Of a DNA stretch of 64,000 nucleotides, positions 40,250 through 51,589 are shown piece after piece. The stretch is taken from the NCBI RefSeq assembly GCF_025263485.1, contig NZ_CP079863.1, forward strand, positions 5,084,001-5,148,000, given 5' to 3'. Made by a program: the position numbers and the translations under genes. The DNA comes from Mycobacterium sp. SMC-2 (GTDB lineage: Bacteria > Actinomycetota > Actinomycetes > Mycobacteriales > Mycobacteriaceae). The notes under the pieces are model-generated. The model worked only from the letters and a program-made list of their open reading frames with translations, searched no databases and had not been told where the DNA came from. Within the stretch, counting starts at the first letter, position 1. Every line of letters starts with the position of its first letter.

Positions 40250-40762
40250 TTATTCCTCAGTGGTGGCCGCTGCGGTAGGTGTGCGGCCGAGGTCGCGGTC
40301 TTTGAGTCGGTAGCTGTCTCCTTTGAGGGTGATGACTTCGGCGTGGTGGACGAGGCGGTCGATCATGGCGGCGGCCACGACGTCGTCGCCGAACACCTCG
40401 CCCCAGCGGCCGAAGGCTTTGTTGGAGGTGACGATCAGGCTGGCGCGCTCGTAGCGGGCCGAGACCAGTTGGAAGAACAGGTTGGCCGCCTCGGGTTCAA
40501 ACGGGATGTAGCCGACTTCATCGATCACGATGAGCGGGTAGCGCCCGAGGCGGGTCAGTTCGGCGTGGATGCGTCCGGCGTGATGCGCTTCGGCGAGTCG
40601 GGCGACCCATTCGGCGGCGGTGGCGAACAGGACGCGGTGGCCGGCCTGACAGGCCCGTATCGCCAGCCCAATGGCCAGGTGGGTCTTGCCGGTGCCCGGT
40701 GGGCCGAGGAACACGACGTTGTCGCGGGCGGTGACGAAGTCCAGCGTGCCCAGATGCGCGAT
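40250..40762 (-). pseudogene. istB: istB of outer IS21, C-terminal part (split by insertion)
   Basis: Encodes the last 170 residues of the IstB helper ATPase: [28 protein letters not shown] (Walker [10 protein letters not shown]) and [12 protein letters not shown] (Walker B). The N-terminal 97 codons lie at 42931-43221. Joined across the inner element after removing one target duplication they give an uninterrupted 267-residue IstB, so the insertion is the only lesion. An internal GTG could start a truncated ATPase from 40714, but no function is expected. Confidence 0.9.
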
Positions 40763-40767
40763 GGTGT
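40763..40767. repeat. Target duplication GGTGT, left of inner IS21
   Basis: GGTGT here and again at 42931-42935, directly abutting the two TGT/ACA ends of the inner element. It belongs to the outer istB reading frame. Confidence 0.88.
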
Positions 40768-40825
40768 TGTCGGCCCCGGTCGAATTTTGAGCAGTTTCTT
40801 CCGGTCGAAAACTGAGCAGGTTTGT

Positions 40826-42864
<2,039 letters not shown>

Positions 42865-42930
42865 TCTCCAATCGAAGGGTGCTCACTTTTCGACCGGAAT
42901 CACCTGCTCACTTTTCGACCGGAACCGACA

Positions 42931-43221
42931 GGTGTCGCGTTTGAGTCCGCGAGCATGGTCGAAGTCGAACTCCTCCAGAGACTTTCGTGCCGGGAAGCGT
43001 GCCGCTCGGATACGTCCCTCGCCGCCGTGGGATTCGCGAGCAGAGACTTCACGTTGCAGGCACGCCGCCAAATATTCCTCGTGGGTCCAGTTCTGGGCCC
43101 GGGCCCGTTCGGCCAACCGGGCAATCGAGTCCCGCAGGGTGGGTGCCTTGAGTGCACGGGTCAGATACGCCAACTCGGTGGTCACGTCCCGCCCGGCAGT
43201 GGTGGTTTTGGTGGTGGCCAT
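42931..43221 (-). pseudogene. istB: istB of outer IS21, N-terminal part (split by insertion)
   Basis: The first 97 codons of the outer IstB (ending FDHARGLKRDT), starting at ATG 43221, which overlaps the outer istA stop by one base. The frame then runs into the inner IS21 terminus. The rest of the gene is at 40250-40762. No Walker motifs are in this part. Confidence 0.9.
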
Positions 43222-44462
43222 CAGGCGGCCCCGCCGTCAAGATCCACCCCGAACGCGGTGTCGTAGGACGACAGGTCTCGCACCGGCACCTCAGAGGCGA
43301 GCGGGGGTGGTGGGATCTGGATGCGTCTGCGCCGCAACACCTTCCCCACCTCCACGTGCACCGGATCGGAGATCGTCTGATGGGTGGCCCAGATCCGGTC
43401 GTGCTCGGCGACGGTCTGCCCGTCGCAGAACGCTTGCACCCGATCCAAGTCCGCCCGGACCAGGACCCGGCGACCGACCGCGCTCGGGTGCACCGAGTAG
43501 TCGTTGCTGTCCAGACGGATGTAGTGATCCCGGGGCAGCCGCAGCGACGAGCACCAGCCGACCGTCGGCGCCACAGGCGGCAGCGCGAGCATCGCGGCCC
43601 GATCCGCGGTAATCCGATCCGTCGGGGCGCAGCCCAGGGCGCGCCGGGTGCGGGTGTTGGCCACGGTCAGCCAGTCAGTCATCTGGGTGTTGAAATCCGC
43701 CGGTGAGGCGAACGCCCGGCCCGGCAGAAAGGAGCGCTCCAGATAGTCATGGGAGCGTTCGATAAGCCCTTTGGCTTCCGGGTCGGCGGGCCGGCAGACG
43801 ATGACCTTGGTGGCCAGCACCCCGCGGAATGCCTGGCATTCCTTGGTCAGTTCGACCCGCCCACCCCGCCAGCGTCCGATCGCGCCTTCACCGTCCCAAA
43901 CCAGTGCTCGCGGCACCGCGCCGAGCCGGCTGATCAGTTCCCACCAGCCGGCGAACAGATCCTCGGCCCGCCGCGACGGGAGCAGCATGGCCAGCAGCCA
44001 GCGGGAGTAGGCGCTGATCATGGTCAACACCGGCAGCCGGGTCGCGGTGCGGGTTTGACCGAACCCGACCGGAATCTCGACGTCGGGAAACCACAGATCA
44101 CACTGGGCGATCTCCCCGGCCACGTAGGCCGTGCGTGAGGCCGGGTCCGGCGGCAGATAGACCGGCCGCAGCTCGGCCACCCGCGACGAGAGCACCCGGA
44201 TGGAACGCTGCCAGCCGATCCGCTCGGCGATCACCGTGGCCGGCATCGTCGGATAGACCTGAAGCAGTTCACGGATGCGTGGTTCGACTTCGTCGACGAT
44301 CGAACCGCGTGGCGGCCGTTCGTACTTCGGCGGTTCATCATCAGCCAGCGCCGACTTCACGGTGTTCTTCGAGATCTTCAACGTCCGCGCGATCACCTTG
44401 ATCGGCAGGCCCTCGGCCCGGCGCAAGCGGCGGATCTCAGCCCAATCTTCCACAGACAACAT
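43221..44462 (-). CDS. istA: IS21 transposase IstA (outer element)
   Basis: A 413-residue DDE transposase: N-terminal HTH EGLPIKVIARTLKISKNTVKSAL near 16-38; DDE residues in IAQCDLWFPD near 127, ALVWDGEGAIG near 193 and KGLIERSHDYLERSFLPGR near 228. Intact, but its own IstB is broken by the inner element, so transposition of the outer element would need IstB supplied in trans. Related to the inner IstA but not the same element. Confidence 0.95.
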   Translation of the reverse strand: MLSVEDWAEIRRLRRAEGLPIKVIARTLKISKNTVKSALADDEPPKYERPPRGSIVDEVEPRIRELLQVYPTMPATVIAERIGWQRSIRVLSSRVAELRPVYLPPDPASRTAYVAGEIAQCDLWFPDVEIPVGFGQTRTATRLPVLTMISAYSRWLLAMLLPSRRAEDLFAGWWELISRLGAVPRALVWDGEGAIGRWRGGRVELTKECQAFRGVLATKVIVCRPADPEAKGLIERSHDYLERSFLPGRAFASPADFNTQMTDWLTVANTRTRRALGCAPTDRITADRAAMLALPPVAPTVGWCSSLRLPRDHYIRLDSNDYSVHPSAVGRRVLVRADLDRVQAFCDGQTVAEHDRIWATHQTISDPVHVEVGKVLRRRRIQIPPPPLASEVPVRDLSSYDTAFGVDLDGGAA

Positions 44463-44680
44463 TCCCTTCTGGTCCTCCTGGCTCGACTAGAGCCAGGCCA
44501 CCGGACCAGGGGGTCAATTTTCAGTTGCCGCGCCGGGGTCACAATTCACGTGCCGCGGACAGGCAGCGAGCGCTCGGCCACCACGCCTGGGCCAGCGAAC
44601 TCCGGAGTACACCGACTTCGGTTCTAGGGGCCGGACCAAATCGCCGCAACGGGTGGTCACACCGTGCCATCCTCTTGGGT

Positions 44681-45469
44681 ATGTCCGAAACGCGGCATGT
44701 TGTTTTGATTCACGGCAACTGGTCACGCGGCGAACAGTTGGCCGCTGTCCGCGCCGCATTCCACGAGCGCGGTTACACGGCGCACACTCCGACACTGCGC
44801 CATCACGAGTTGCCGATCCGCGAGGGCGCCATGAAGATTGCGTCCCTAAGCCTGCGGGACTACGTCGACGACCTGGTGGCATTCGTCAATTCCCTCGAAA
44901 CTCCGCCGTTGTTGGTCGGCCACTCGATGGGCGGCCTGCTTGCACAACTGGTCGCCGCACGCACCCGCCACGTCGGGTTGGTGGCGGCATGTCCAGCCCC
45001 CGCCGCCGGCATCGCCGCTTCAACTCCTGCGAACAGGCGTATGTCGGCTCCGTGGTTCTTACGATTGCGCCCTTGGACCAAGCCAATACCTCCCCCACCG
45101 TTCGAGCGATTTCGACGATGGATAGCCAACACCCAGACTGAAGACACCGCACGCGAGATATATGACGGCCTGGTTTGCGAATCCGGGCGAGCGCAATGCG
45201 AGATGCTCCTCGCGTTACTCAGACTTTCCAAAGCGACACGCGTAGATGCCGCGGCCGTGACCGCGCCCGTGTTGGTGATAGGCGGCGAATGCGACTTGAT
45301 CGTGCCCGCAGGGGTAATACGCCAGACAGCGGCTCAGTATCGGCACGCCGACGTCATCCACATACCCAAGTCGGACCACATGGTCTTCTCCGGGGCTTCC
45401 CTACCGATAACCATGAGCCACATCGACGCGTGGCTGACGAAGAACAAGTTCCACGCCACCACAAGATAA
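44681..45469 (+). CDS. Alpha/beta hydrolase
   Basis: A 262-residue alpha/beta-hydrolase-fold protein. The nucleophile elbow is VGHSMGG (Ser near residue 81), oxyanion region LIHGNWSRG near 9-17, an acid Asp in GGECDLIVP and a His in PKSDHMVF near 230. These are a full Ser-Asp-His triad; the substrate is unknown. ATG 44681 is chosen because the upstream frame runs into the IS21 end. It is the first gene to the right of the IS pair and has no clear partner. Confidence 0.85.
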   Translation: MSETRHVVLIHGNWSRGEQLAAVRAAFHERGYTAHTPTLRHHELPIREGAMKIASLSLRDYVDDLVAFVNSLETPPLLVGHSMGGLLAQLVAARTRHVGLVAACPAPAAGIAASTPANRRMSAPWFLRLRPWTKPIPPPPFERFRRWIANTQTEDTAREIYDGLVCESGRAQCEMLLALLRLSKATRVDAAAVTAPVLVIGGECDLIVPAGVIRQTAAQYRHADVIHIPKSDHMVFSGASLPITMSHIDAWLTKNKFHATTR

Positions 45470-45880
45470 CGCTCGTGGCGCGCGTGCCGGTTGATCAATC
45501 GCCTCAACTAGGTCTCGACCCGCGACGCGGGCTGTCGTAATGCCGCGATCCAAAGCTGCTGCGAGGCCCTCAAGTGTGATTGGCGACTTAATGGAGCTAA
45601 GGCGATTCCAACCCCTGACCTACTCGATGCGAACGGGGCTATCTCGACGGGGCGTTCGTGTGCTTTCGCGTGCCAGAGCGGATTTCGCATCATCTAACAC
45701 CTTTGGTCGCCCGGTCGACTGGTCGCGTGCCCGTCGAGCAGGCGCTGCTGATCGGCGCGCGCGGCCAAGTTCATGCCAAGTTCGGCAAGCCTCGCTAGGC
45801 CTCCCGCTACCATCCGCCCCGATGTGTCGATGCCTTAACGAGGCCCCACGCTCACGCGTGCGGTGGGCGACAAGGCCGCC
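45470..45880. other. Region without a supported gene
   Basis: About 410 bp between the hydrolase and the Lrp regulator. Short open frames exist on both strands but have no domain, no ribosome-binding site and uneven codon use. I see no RNA gene or repeat here; the base composition is slightly lower in GC than the flanks, as for decayed accessory DNA. Confidence 0.45.
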
Positions 45881-46375
45881 TCATCTGCCCGGCAGCGTGA
45901 TCTCGGCAGATGCCAGCAGTGGCCCGAGTCGATAGTCGACGAGGCGCCGCATCACCAGTCCCGTCGTCGTTTTCTCCACGCCGTCGATGTCAAGGATTTG
46001 CCCGGCGATGCGGTAAAGGTCTTCGGCGTTGCGGGCCACGATCTGGACCAGGAGATCAGTGACGCCGCTGAGCCCGTTGACCTCGATGACTTCGGGAACG
46101 CTCTCCAGGGCAGTGCCGATCTTGGCCAACTTGCGTTGGGTGACCGTCACCATGATGAAGGCGGTCAACGGATAGCCAAGCGCGACGGGGTCGATGCGGC
46201 GCTCGAACGATCGAAGTACGCCGTTTGCTTCCAGCCTGGCCAGCCGTGAGTGGATGGTGTTGCGGGCCAACCCCGTCGCGTGTGCCAACCCGACCACGGT
46301 CGCGCGGGGATCCGCGGTCAGGGCCTGCAGTATTTGCCTGTCGATGTCGTCGATGAGGTGGTTCGGCTTGCGCAT
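45881..46375 (-). CDS. Lrp/AsnC-family transcriptional regulator
   Basis: A 164-residue regulator: N-terminal winged HTH LDxxDRQILQALTADPRATVVGLAHATGLARNTIHSRLARLEANG (in two blocks, residues about 8-52) and a C-terminal RAM/AsnC ligand-binding domain from about 66 to 150 (LTAFIMVTV, VIEVNGLSGVTDLLVQIVARN). It forms octamers and senses an amino acid or related metabolite in this family. Divergent from the E1-like gene with a 137-bp control region, so it likely regulates that gene. Confidence 0.93.
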   Translation of the reverse strand: MRKPNHLIDDIDRQILQALTADPRATVVGLAHATGLARNTIHSRLARLEANGVLRSFERRIDPVALGYPLTAFIMVTVTQRKLAKIGTALESVPEVIEVNGLSGVTDLLVQIVARNAEDLYRIAGQILDIDGVEKTTTGLVMRRLVDYRLGPLLASAEITLPGR

Positions 46376-46407
46376 ATTGCCTCCTCCGGTGCCCCGCAGC
46401 GCGCCGC

Positions 46408-46428
46408 ATGTGTGCACAATGCGCACAT
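46408..46428. promoter_or_regulatory. Lrp/AsnC operator candidate
   Basis: ATGTGTGC (46408-46415) and GCGCACAT (46421-46428) form an imperfect inverted repeat (7 of 8 pairs) in the divergent promoter region between the Lrp regulator and the E1-like gene. Confidence 0.5.
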
Positions 46429-46512
46429 ATGCTGGCATGACTTGCCACATTGTAGGAGCAATGCTGCACTAAATGATCTATCTGCGCAGTTCGACACTTC
46501 TAAGTAGGCACC

Positions 46513-48840
46513 ATGAATGCGATCGCCCCGGTCGACACCAATCGCGGAGTCATCTGTCTCGACACGCTCGAGGCCATTGCCGAGCGCGTGCTGTGGCTGT
46601 CCACGTCGATGGTCCACCACGCCAACCGCGTGCGGTCCAACAGCTCGGGGCTGAAGGTCGGCGGCCATCAGGCCTCGAGTGCCTCCATGGTGACGATCAT
46701 GACTTCGCTGTGGTTCCAGCAGCTGCAGTCCGGTGACCGGGTGTCGGTTAAGCCCCATGCCTCGCCGGTGTTGCACAGCATCAACTACCTCCTCGGCGAG
46801 CTGGACGAAAAGCACATGACCACGCTGCGCGAGTTTGGCGGCCTGCAGTCCTATCCGAGCCGATCGAAGGATCCGGATCCGGTGGACTACTCGACCGGGT
46901 CGGTCGGAATCGGAGCGACGGCTCCGATATGGGGGGCGATGGCGCGCCGATACGTCAACGCCCACTTGGACACTGGCGGCAGCGGGCGGCAGTACTCTCT
47001 GGTCGGCGACGCCGAACTCGACGAGGGTGCGGTGTGGGAGGCGATACTGGATCCCGGAATCGCCGAACTCGGCGAAGTCGTCTGGATCGTCGACCTCAAC
47101 CGGCAGTCCTTGGATCGGGTGGTGCCCAACATCGCCGCACACCGACTCGAGACCATGTTCGACGCCGCCGGCTGGCAGGTCATCACGGTCAACTTCGGCC
47201 GACTTCTTCGTTCCCTGTTCGATCGTCCCGGAGGGGAAGCGCTTCGCCGACGCATAGTCGCGATGGAGAATGCGGAATACCAGCGCCTGCTGCGCTGCGA
47301 TGCCGGCCAGATCCGCCAGCGACTTCCCGGTGACGGGCCGGACAACAGCGAAATCGCCGCACTGATCGCCGGAATCGACGACGCGACGCTGACGGCGGCG
47401 ATCCGCAATTTGGGTGGTCACGACTTGGCTGCTCTGACCGAGGCGTATCAACAGATCGACGACAGCCGGCCCACGGTCATCATCGCCTACACGATCAAGG
47501 GTTTCGGGCTGCCCACGGAGGGGCACCCGCAGAACCATTCCGCGCTGCTCAGCCACGACGAATACGCCGCTCTGGCAACACGACTCGGAATGGACCCGAA
47601 TCGCCCCTGGCCACGTTTCGCTCCGGACAGCCCGATGGGGCAACTTTGCGCCGAGACCGCAGAGCGGCTGCGGCGCGATTCAGTCCCGGCCGCCGCGGCC
47701 CCAACCGTCCCGACCGACATCGGTCGTACCCCCAAGGGCACGGCAACCACCCAGGCCGCGCTCGGTCGTGTCCTGCTCGACCTGATCCGTGAGGCGCCCG
47801 ACGCGGCCAAACGCATCGTCACGGTCAGCCCGGACGTCAGCTCGACGACCAACCTGGCCGGATGGGTGAACAAGGTCGGGGTCTGGTCGGCGAGCGAGCG
47901 GCGCAACTGGTTCGCCGACGACGCACAGACGCTGATGCACTGGGACGAACGCCCCAGCGGTCAACACATGGAACTCGGTATCGCCGAGACCAACCTCGTT
48001 GGCCTGATCGGCGAGCTGGGCGCCACCTGGAGTCGTTGGGGCCAAACGCTCTTCCCTATCGGCGTGCTCTACGACCCATTCGTCGAGAGGGCGCTCGAAC
48101 CATGGTCTTTCGGGATCTACGCCGGCGGCCAGTCCATCCTCATCGGCACGCCGTCAGGGGTCAGTCTTGCGGCCGAAGGCGGTGCGCACCAGTCCATCAA
48201 GACCCCGTCGATCGGGCTCGAACAACCCGGCTGCATCAGCTATGAGCCCGCGTTCGCGATCGACGTCGAGTGGACCCTGCTGGCCAGCATCGCCCGGCTC
48301 GGGCGGCCCGATGGAACGTCGGCTTACCTGAGGCTGTCGACCCGGCCCGTGAACCAGGCGCTGGCCGCCGTGCCGGATGACCTTGCCGCCCGGGAGCGCC
48401 GCCGCCGACAGGTGGTTGCGGGCGGCTATCCGCTACGGCGCCGCGACGGTGCCAAGGTCACCATCGCGGCGATGGGGGCCGTGATCACCGAGGCCCTTGG
48501 CGCGGCCGACCGGCTGGAACAGGCCGGCTTGCCGGCCGACGTCCTCTGCATCACCAGCCCCGGGCTGTTGTTTCAAGCGTGGCAGGCGCGTCAGGGCAGG
48601 CGGTCGGCCGACACCTGGATCCTGGATCAACTCTTTCCGGCCGAGCGCGCAACACCGATGGTCACCGTTCTCGACGGGCATCCGCACACCCTTGCGTTCC
48701 TGACAAACATCCGGCAGGTCCGGCTGACCGCGTTGGGAGTATCCGGATTCGGTCAGGCCGGGGCCCTCGACGACGTCTATCGCTACCACGGCATCGATAC
48801 CGACAGCATCGTGCGAGCAGCTCTAGATATCGCTACGTAA
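46513..48840 (+). CDS. Homodimeric-type 2-oxoacid dehydrogenase E1 (AceE-like) / transketolase
   Basis: A 775-residue thiamine diphosphate enzyme. N-terminal transketolase domain with KVGGHQASSASM, HASPVLHSINYLLG and the TPP motif GDAELDEG...DLNRQSLD near 166-200. Middle Pyr domain with HMELGIAETNLVGLIGELG near 490-508 and C-terminal domain. It resembles pyruvate dehydrogenase E1 of the AceE type but is about 100 residues shorter. No E2 or E3 gene is nearby, so it either docks with the housekeeping E2 or works as a stand-alone decarboxylase/ligase. ATG 46513. Divergent Lrp regulator suggests amino-acid- or 2-oxoacid-linked control. Confidence 0.88.
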   Translation: MNAIAPVDTNRGVICLDTLEAIAERVLWLSTSMVHHANRVRSNSSGLKVGGHQASSASMVTIMTSLWFQQLQSGDRVSVKPHASPVLHSINYLLGELDEKHMTTLREFGGLQSYPSRSKDPDPVDYSTGSVGIGATAPIWGAMARRYVNAHLDTGGSGRQYSLVGDAELDEGAVWEAILDPGIAELGEVVWIVDLNRQSLDRVVPNIAAHRLETMFDAAGWQVITVNFGRLLRSLFDRPGGEALRRRIVAMENAEYQRLLRCDAGQIRQRLPGDGPDNSEIAALIAGIDDATLTAAIRNLGGHDLAALTEAYQQIDDSRPTVIIAYTIKGFGLPTEGHPQNHSALLSHDEYAALATRLGMDPNRPWPRFAPDSPMGQLCAETAERLRRDSVPAAAAPTVPTDIGRTPKGTATTQAALGRVLLDLIREAPDAAKRIVTVSPDVSSTTNLAGWVNKVGVWSASERRNWFADDAQTLMHWDERPSGQHMELGIAETNLVGLIGELGATWSRWGQTLFPIGVLYDPFVERALEPWSFGIYAGGQSILIGTPSGVSLAAEGGAHQSIKTPSIGLEQPGCISYEPAFAIDVEWTLLASIARLGRPDGTSAYLRLSTRPVNQALAAVPDDLAARERRRRQVVAGGYPLRRRDGAKVTIAAMGAVITEALGAADRLEQAGLPADVLCITSPGLLFQAWQARQGRRSADTWILDQLFPAERATPMVTVLDGHPHTLAFLTNIRQVRLTALGVSGFGQAGALDDVYRYHGIDTDSIVRAALDIAT

Positions 48841-48857
48841 ATGCCGCGCAGCGGTTT

Positions 48858-49592
48858 TCACCCGCATGCATAGCCGCCGTCGACCGTGTACTCCGCGCCC
48901 GTGCAGAAGCTCGCCTGATCGGAAGCCAGGAAAGCGATGACGGCGGCCACCTCCTCGGGACGCGCCAGCCGCGGCTGAGGGAGCGCGGCGGTCATCACGT
49001 CGAGAGCTTCGCGCGGGAACCCGGTGAAGATCGGCGTCTCGGTCAACCCCGGATGAACCGAGTTCACGCGGATGCAGTACGGCGCGAGATCCAGTGCCGC
49101 GCTTCGGGTCAGGCCTCGAACGGCCCACTTCGACGCCGAATACGCGATAGCATCCTTCACCCCGACCAGGCCCGCCGACGACGAGACGTTGACGATCGAA
49201 CCGCCACCGGCGGACTTCATCGACTCGACGACCGCTTTCATTCCGAGAAACACGCCAAGACAATTGACGTCGAAGGTGCGTTGAAAGTCCTTCGGCCCGA
49301 GCGCTTCAAGGCCGCCCGGTGTGAAGACACCGGCGTTGTTGACCAATACGGAAATCGGTCCGGCCTGCGACGTCACCTGAGCCACCGCGGCCGCCCAGGA
49401 ATCGGCGTCGGTGACGTCTAGGCGTACGCCTTCCGCATCGCCCGCGAGCGCAGCGGCCGCGGCCTTGGCCCCCTGCTCGTTCACATCGCCGAGATAGACG
49501 TGGGCGCCGGCCGTGGCGAGTGCTCGGGCGGTGGCCTGACCGATCCCGCTCGCAGCGCCGGTGACCAACGCGACTCTTCCGTTCATTGTCAT
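48858..49592 (-). CDS. Short-chain dehydrogenase/reductase (end of mce operon)
   Basis: A 244-residue classical SDR. Cofactor motif TGAASGIG near 12-19, NNAG near 85-88, catalytic Ser in NVSSSAG near 137 and YSASK (Tyr-x3-Lys) near 150-154. C-terminal DGGYACG as in 3-alpha/3-beta-hydroxysteroid-type dehydrogenases. ATG 49592 has AGGAA upstream; the start is 14 bp past the SnoaL-like stop. Last gene of the leftward 17-gene run, so probably oxidises a hydroxyl group on the substrate handled by this cluster. Confidence 0.92.
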   Translation of the reverse strand: MTMNGRVALVTGAASGIGQATARALATAGAHVYLGDVNEQGAKAAAAALAGDAEGVRLDVTDADSWAAAVAQVTSQAGPISVLVNNAGVFTPGGLEALGPKDFQRTFDVNCLGVFLGMKAVVESMKSAGGGSIVNVSSSAGLVGVKDAIAYSASKWAVRGLTRSAALDLAPYCIRVNSVHPGLTETPIFTGFPREALDVMTAALPQPRLARPEEVAAVIAFLASDQASFCTGAEYTVDGGYACG

Positions 49593-49606
49593 TGACAAAT
49601 TCCTTT

Positions 49607-50011
49607 CTAGAGATGGCCTTCAAAGGCTTCGAGGACAGGCCGTGGATCCATGAACTCGAGGTGCTCGAGCAGTTCGCCGTCGCGGAACCGCAGCCGGATG
49701 ATGTAGCGGTTCCGATACGGCGCACCCCACACCGTCTTGGCTTGCGAGCGGGCGGTCACGAAGACGAGATCCGGATCATCGGCGGCGGCGTGGATATCGA
49801 CATCCGTGAATTCGAAGGTGTCCCAAGCACGCCAAAGCGCCTCCACCCGTGCACGATTCGCCTCCAATCCAACGGTCGGCGTATCGGCCTCACCCGGCAT
49901 CAGCGGCGCATGCATGCTGAAGTCAGCATTCACCAGTCCGTCCCAGGCGGCCACGGCACCGGTGGCCAGCACGTCGAGCCACCGGCGTGCGGAGTCGGTG
50001 TTGTTTGTCAT
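49607..50011 (-). CDS. SnoaL-like (NTF2-fold) protein
   Basis: A 134-residue NTF2-fold protein of the SnoaL type: N-terminal helix RRWLDVLATGAVAAWDGLV, central FEFTDVDIHAAADDPDLVFV and C-terminal strands YIIRLRFRDGELLEHLEFMDP. Such proteins are isomerases, cyclases or hydrolases on small hydrophobic molecules, including steroid delta-isomerases. Catalytic residues cannot be assigned with certainty. 14 bp before the SDR gene and 52 bp after the secreted-protein gene. Confidence 0.85.
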   Translation of the reverse strand: MTNNTDSARRWLDVLATGAVAAWDGLVNADFSMHAPLMPGEADTPTVGLEANRARVEALWRAWDTFEFTDVDIHAAADDPDLVFVTARSQAKTVWGAPYRNRYIIRLRFRDGELLEHLEFMDPRPVLEAFEGHL

Positions 50012-50063
50012 GTCGTGGTGCCTTTCTCTCGTCTCAGTTGCTTACCTGCGGCGGACCGAAGAT

Positions 50064-50624
50064 CTATCGGTAGCATGGGCCGCCGCCCGGGGGACTACAC
50101 GAGGCCGGCCCGAGTTGCATCCAGCTCAGATCCATCCAGGGCGCCGACAGCCAGGTCTTGGTGGGCTCGATGACGAAACGAAGCGGGCCACGTTCGCAGT
50201 AGGTTCTGCCGTCCGGCGTTGCCGCGCACGTTGTCCCTTCGTGGGTGACCTTGCTCCGCAGCGCCAGCTGCTGTCGCGCTTGTGTGGCAGGGAATCTGAC
50301 CGCTACCGACCAGTCGTAGTGGACCGCCCGGTCTCCGTCGATCCACCCGATGTGGCTGGTCCCCGCGGGAGCTCCCGGGATGTCGCCGGCACAGCCGAAA
50401 CTACCCAGACCCCAGATCCCGCAGTTTTGTCCTGTCGGGGCTATGAACCACACGCCGCCGGGAAGAGCGAAGCTGCCGGGGTCCGCCTCGTCGTAGTACC
50501 GAATGTCCGGGAATGGGTCGGGAGCGGTCAGCGGTGGCGGCGGGTCGGCCTGAGCCGATGCGGGGCTACCCAGCGCCAGGATCATCGCGCTCACGATTGC
50601 CAGTGCGCCATAGAAACGATTCAT
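50064..50624 (-). CDS. Secreted protein of the mce cluster
   Basis: A 186-residue exported protein: cleavable signal peptide NRFYGALAIVSAMILALGSPASAQA, then a Pro-rich stretch and a folded part with six Cys (NCGIWGLGSFGCAG, TTCAAT, TYCERG, SCSPPGGGPC). No lipobox. I recognise no named family. Position within the mce operon suggests an envelope role with the transporter. Confidence 0.75.
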   Translation of the reverse strand: MNRFYGALAIVSAMILALGSPASAQADPPPPLTAPDPFPDIRYYDEADPGSFALPGGVWFIAPTGQNCGIWGLGSFGCAGDIPGAPAGTSHIGWIDGDRAVHYDWSVAVRFPATQARQQLALRSKVTHEGTTCAATPDGRTYCERGPLRFVIEPTKTWLSAPWMDLSWMQLGPASCSPPGGGPCYR

Positions 50625-50683
50625 CGTCCGCACCTCCACACGACGCCGGCATCCTCTGCCGTTCCGGTCTCAGTCATCAAGCG

Positions 50684-51079
50684 CTACGTAATACGGGGAG
50701 TGATGCCGTAACAGGTGGCGTCACCGACGTCCAAAGTGTTTTGGCAGATGACCTTCCCCCGATAGATGATGCGAACGGACACCCATCGCGCGGGAGCTGC
50801 ACTCGGACGCCAGTCCGCCCGCACCTGGCTTCCCTCCGGCGGTGCATCGCGAACGGCATGCACGATCGCGTCAGTTCGCCATGGCAGCGTCACGGCGTTG
50901 GCCGACTTTCGGCCGGTAGCGTCTTGATATTCGACGTTCACGATCCGAATATCTTGTGAGACAACTTCATATGTGACAGGCTCATCCGCCCACGCTGCCG
51001 ATGGGTGGCCCAGCATGGGCATCCAGGCCGCCGCCAGGCAGGCCGTCGTTGTGGTGACGCGTCGCATACGACTTGCCAT
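50684..51079 (-). CDS. MmpS-like secreted protein
   Basis: A 131-residue protein with signal peptide (CLAAAWMPMLGHPSAAWA) and a small beta-sandwich similar to the periplasmic part of MmpS proteins: VTYEVVSQDIRIVNVEYQD, ANAVTLPWR, and a Cys pair (VICQNT...DATCYG). AGGAAGG precedes ATG 51079. MmpS proteins assist MmpL lipid exporters; here the neighbour is an importer, so the resemblance may reflect a general envelope-lipid accessory. Confidence 0.7.
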   Translation of the reverse strand: MASRMRRVTTTTACLAAAWMPMLGHPSAAWADEPVTYEVVSQDIRIVNVEYQDATGRKSANAVTLPWRTDAIVHAVRDAPPEGSQVRADWRPSAAPARWVSVRIIYRGKVICQNTLDVGDATCYGITPRIT

Positions 51080-51096
51080 TGCCTTCCTGGGAACGT

Positions 51097-51561
51097 TCAC
51101 GTCCCCACCAGAACGACCACGGCGAGGGTGAAATCGGACTGTTCCTCGTGCAGAACGCTGGTGCCAAAATCGGTGTAGGCACAGTCGGGGATCGCGGTGC
51201 GGCCCTCCAGCAGCACGGCCTTGATGGCATCGGCCTCGTCGCGCGCCGCGCCCTGCAGCGACCAAACCTTGCTGGCTTTCATCCCAAGGTCTTTCACGAT
51301 GGCCGTGGGGTGCGGGTCGTCGGCCGGGACGTTCTCCGCGGTGTGGTTCAGGTAGGTGTAGGTCGACCGATTGACGATCTCCGCCGCGCGTTCGGCCGTC
51401 GGGTTGTAGCGCAACGGCCCGCATGCCGCGGAGCCGCGCGCTGCCACCACTGCCTGCTCGACCTCGGGGGCAGGATCGGCGGCGGTAGGCGGAGCAAGCA
51501 ACGCGCCCACGCCGACGACCGGCAAAAGCGTCGCAACCACACCGCTTACCCTTGTCAGCAC
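51097..51561 (-). CDS. Secreted CAP/PR-1-like protein
   Basis: A 154-residue exported protein. Signal peptide LTRVSGVVATLLPVVGVGALLAPPTAA is followed by a domain with RGSAACGPLRYNPTAERAAEIVNRS, resembling a shortened CAP (cysteine-rich secretory protein) fold. GTG 51561 is selected because AAGGAGG lies 5 nt upstream. Two Cys (AACGPL, DCAYTD) could form a disulfide. Homologs of unknown function occur in other mce loci. Confidence 0.7.
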   Translation of the reverse strand: MLTRVSGVVATLLPVVGVGALLAPPTAADPAPEVEQAVVAARGSAACGPLRYNPTAERAAEIVNRSTYTYLNHTAENVPADDPHPTAIVKDLGMKASKVWSLQGAARDEADAIKAVLLEGRTAIPDCAYTDFGTSVLHEEQSDFTLAVVVLVGT

Positions 51562-51589
51562 CGGCGCCTCCTTGAAACGGTGGTGATAC

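Noticed and set aside
45540..45935. 131-codon plus-strand frame
   Set aside because: No ribosome-binding site or domain, Arg/Ser-rich composition, and it overlaps the Lrp gene's 3' end.
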